Of a stretch of DNA of 6,115 bases, positions 5,793 through 6,115 are shown in pieces. The stretch comes from Prevotellaceae bacterium (lineage in GTDB: Bacteria > Bacteroidota > Bacteroidia > Bacteroidales > Paludibacteraceae). The translations under genes were made by a program, and so were the position numbers. Each line of letters begins with the position of its first letter. Position 1 is the stretch's first letter. The stretch spans positions 1 through 6,115 of the forward strand of contig JAISXJ010000181.1 in NCBI GenBank assembly GCA_031270565.1, read 5' to 3'. Below the pieces are notes generated by a model. The model was given only the letters and a program-made list of their open reading frames with translations, was not told the DNA's origin and made no database searches.

Positions 5793-5820
5793 CCGAGATG
5801 CCGATAAAACGGCATTTCGG
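5793..5820 (+). terminator. Hairpin with plus-strand T-tract, terminator-like
   Basis: CCGAGATGCCG (5793-5803) and CGGCATTTCGG (5810-5820) form an 11-bp stem with one G-T pair and a 6-base loop. ATTTGTTTTT follows on the plus strand, so it would terminate transcription coming from the left. On the minus strand only a broken T-stretch follows. It lies 27 bp beyond the stop codon of the transposase remnant and may be a subterminal hairpin of the old element. Confidence 0.5.
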
Positions 5821-5846
5821 ATTTGTTTTTGAAAAAGTAAGCCCCC

Positions 5847-6096
5847 CTACTCAAAATTGAGTGAATATTGTACGATTTTAGGTGGCGATTTCGCATGTTC
5901 TTCGGAGATAATTTGCCAGCCTCTGTTAGGATTTTCCATAAAAGTGACAAAATCTATGTAGTACATCAGCGTTTGTCGCACCATTGTTACGATTTGTGAG
6001 AACGAATAGTGCCGTTTTATCTATTGTTTGCCTTGTTAGCAATTTTAACAGCTGATTGAACACCGGCTGTCCGCTAAAATTTGTATCTTTGCCCAT
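5847..6096 (-). pseudogene. Internally deleted IS4-type transposase remnant (DUF4372 type)
   Basis: From the ATG at 6096 the minus strand encodes MGKDTNFSGQPVFNQLL and on to about residue 27, matching what I know of the N-terminus of Bacteroidales IS4-family transposases with a DUF4372 domain (NFSGQPIFSQLL type). Near 6016-6020 the frame breaks. A second frame then gives 57 residues with YSFSQIVTMVRQTLMYYIDF and ENPNRGW, ending at the TAG at 5847-5849; this resembles the extreme C-terminus of the same family (SFS, MVR, LMYYI and a proline-rich end). About 300 central residues, including the whole DDE catalytic domain, are missing, so the product cannot be active. The assignment rests on memory of the family; the two halves fit in the right order and strand. 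The upstream end of the element lies outside the window. Confidence 0.72.
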
Positions 6097-6115
6097 TGGT
6101 TTAATTTTTTTGTTT

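Larger units (their letters stand above)
5455..5846. other. Repeat-rich intergenic region upstream of pyrB
   Basis: No gene is supported here. A 67-codon minus-strand frame (5747-5950) overlaps the transposase remnant in the wrong frame and does not resemble a known protein. The content is four 7-bp-period arrays, one 9-bp-period repeat, a hairpin, and the 13-bp word shared with the transposase remnant. Together with the remnant, this is about 700 bp without an intact gene. Confidence 0.6.

Noticed and set aside
5747..5950. 67-codon minus-strand frame
   Set aside because: It runs through the transposase C-terminal remnant in a different frame and then across the hairpin. Its product resembles no known protein.
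6084..6091. TATCTTTG on the plus strand, a perfect -7 box near the right edge
   Set aside because: Its complement lies in the coding start of the transposase remnant (GKDT codons), and a TTG upstream is 25 bases away, too far. It is most likely coincidental.

Overview
The window looks like chromosomal DNA of a Bacteroidetes, most likely Bacteroidales. Three things support this. The rpsO promoter has the Bacteroidetes form, TTTG then 19 bases then TACCTTTG, and a second TACCTTTG lies before pyrB. Ribosome binding sites are weak or absent. The S15, GuaA and ClC proteins read like Bacteroidales family members. This placement is by inspection, not by a database search.

All recognisable genes are on the minus strand, so transcription runs from high to low coordinates. 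From right to left: (1) 5847-6096, a decayed IS4-type transposase gene reduced to its first ~27 and last ~57 codons; (2) 5455-5846, non-coding DNA with a hairpin, a 9-bp-period repeat and several 7-bp-period tandem arrays; (3) 4333-5409, pyrB, with an unusual zinc-ribbon tail; (4) 2770-4305, guaA, 27 bp after pyrB and probably in the same operon; (5) 2333-2602, rpsO, with its own strong promoter overlapped by a perfect inverted repeat, and an intrinsic terminator; (6) 383-2170, a ClC-type chloride transport protein with two CBS domains; (7) 1-382, non-coding DNA with more 7-bp-period arrays, a 23-bp palindrome and a G8 tract.

The core genes are housekeeping: the committed step of pyrimidine synthesis, the last step of GMP synthesis, a 30S ribosomal protein and an anion transporter. 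The most notable feature is PyrB. Its C-terminus carries a four-cysteine module (C-x4-C-x20-C-x2-C) that matches the zinc domain of PyrI, the regulatory chain of aspartate transcarbamoylase. The ~100-residue nucleotide-binding domain of PyrI is absent, and no pyrI lies between pyrB and guaA. The other features worth a second look are the heptamer arrays at both ends of the gene block, including one over the upstream part of the pyrB promoter; the dyad over the rpsO -33 element; and the internally deleted transposase. I see no CRISPR array, tRNA, rRNA or defence system.
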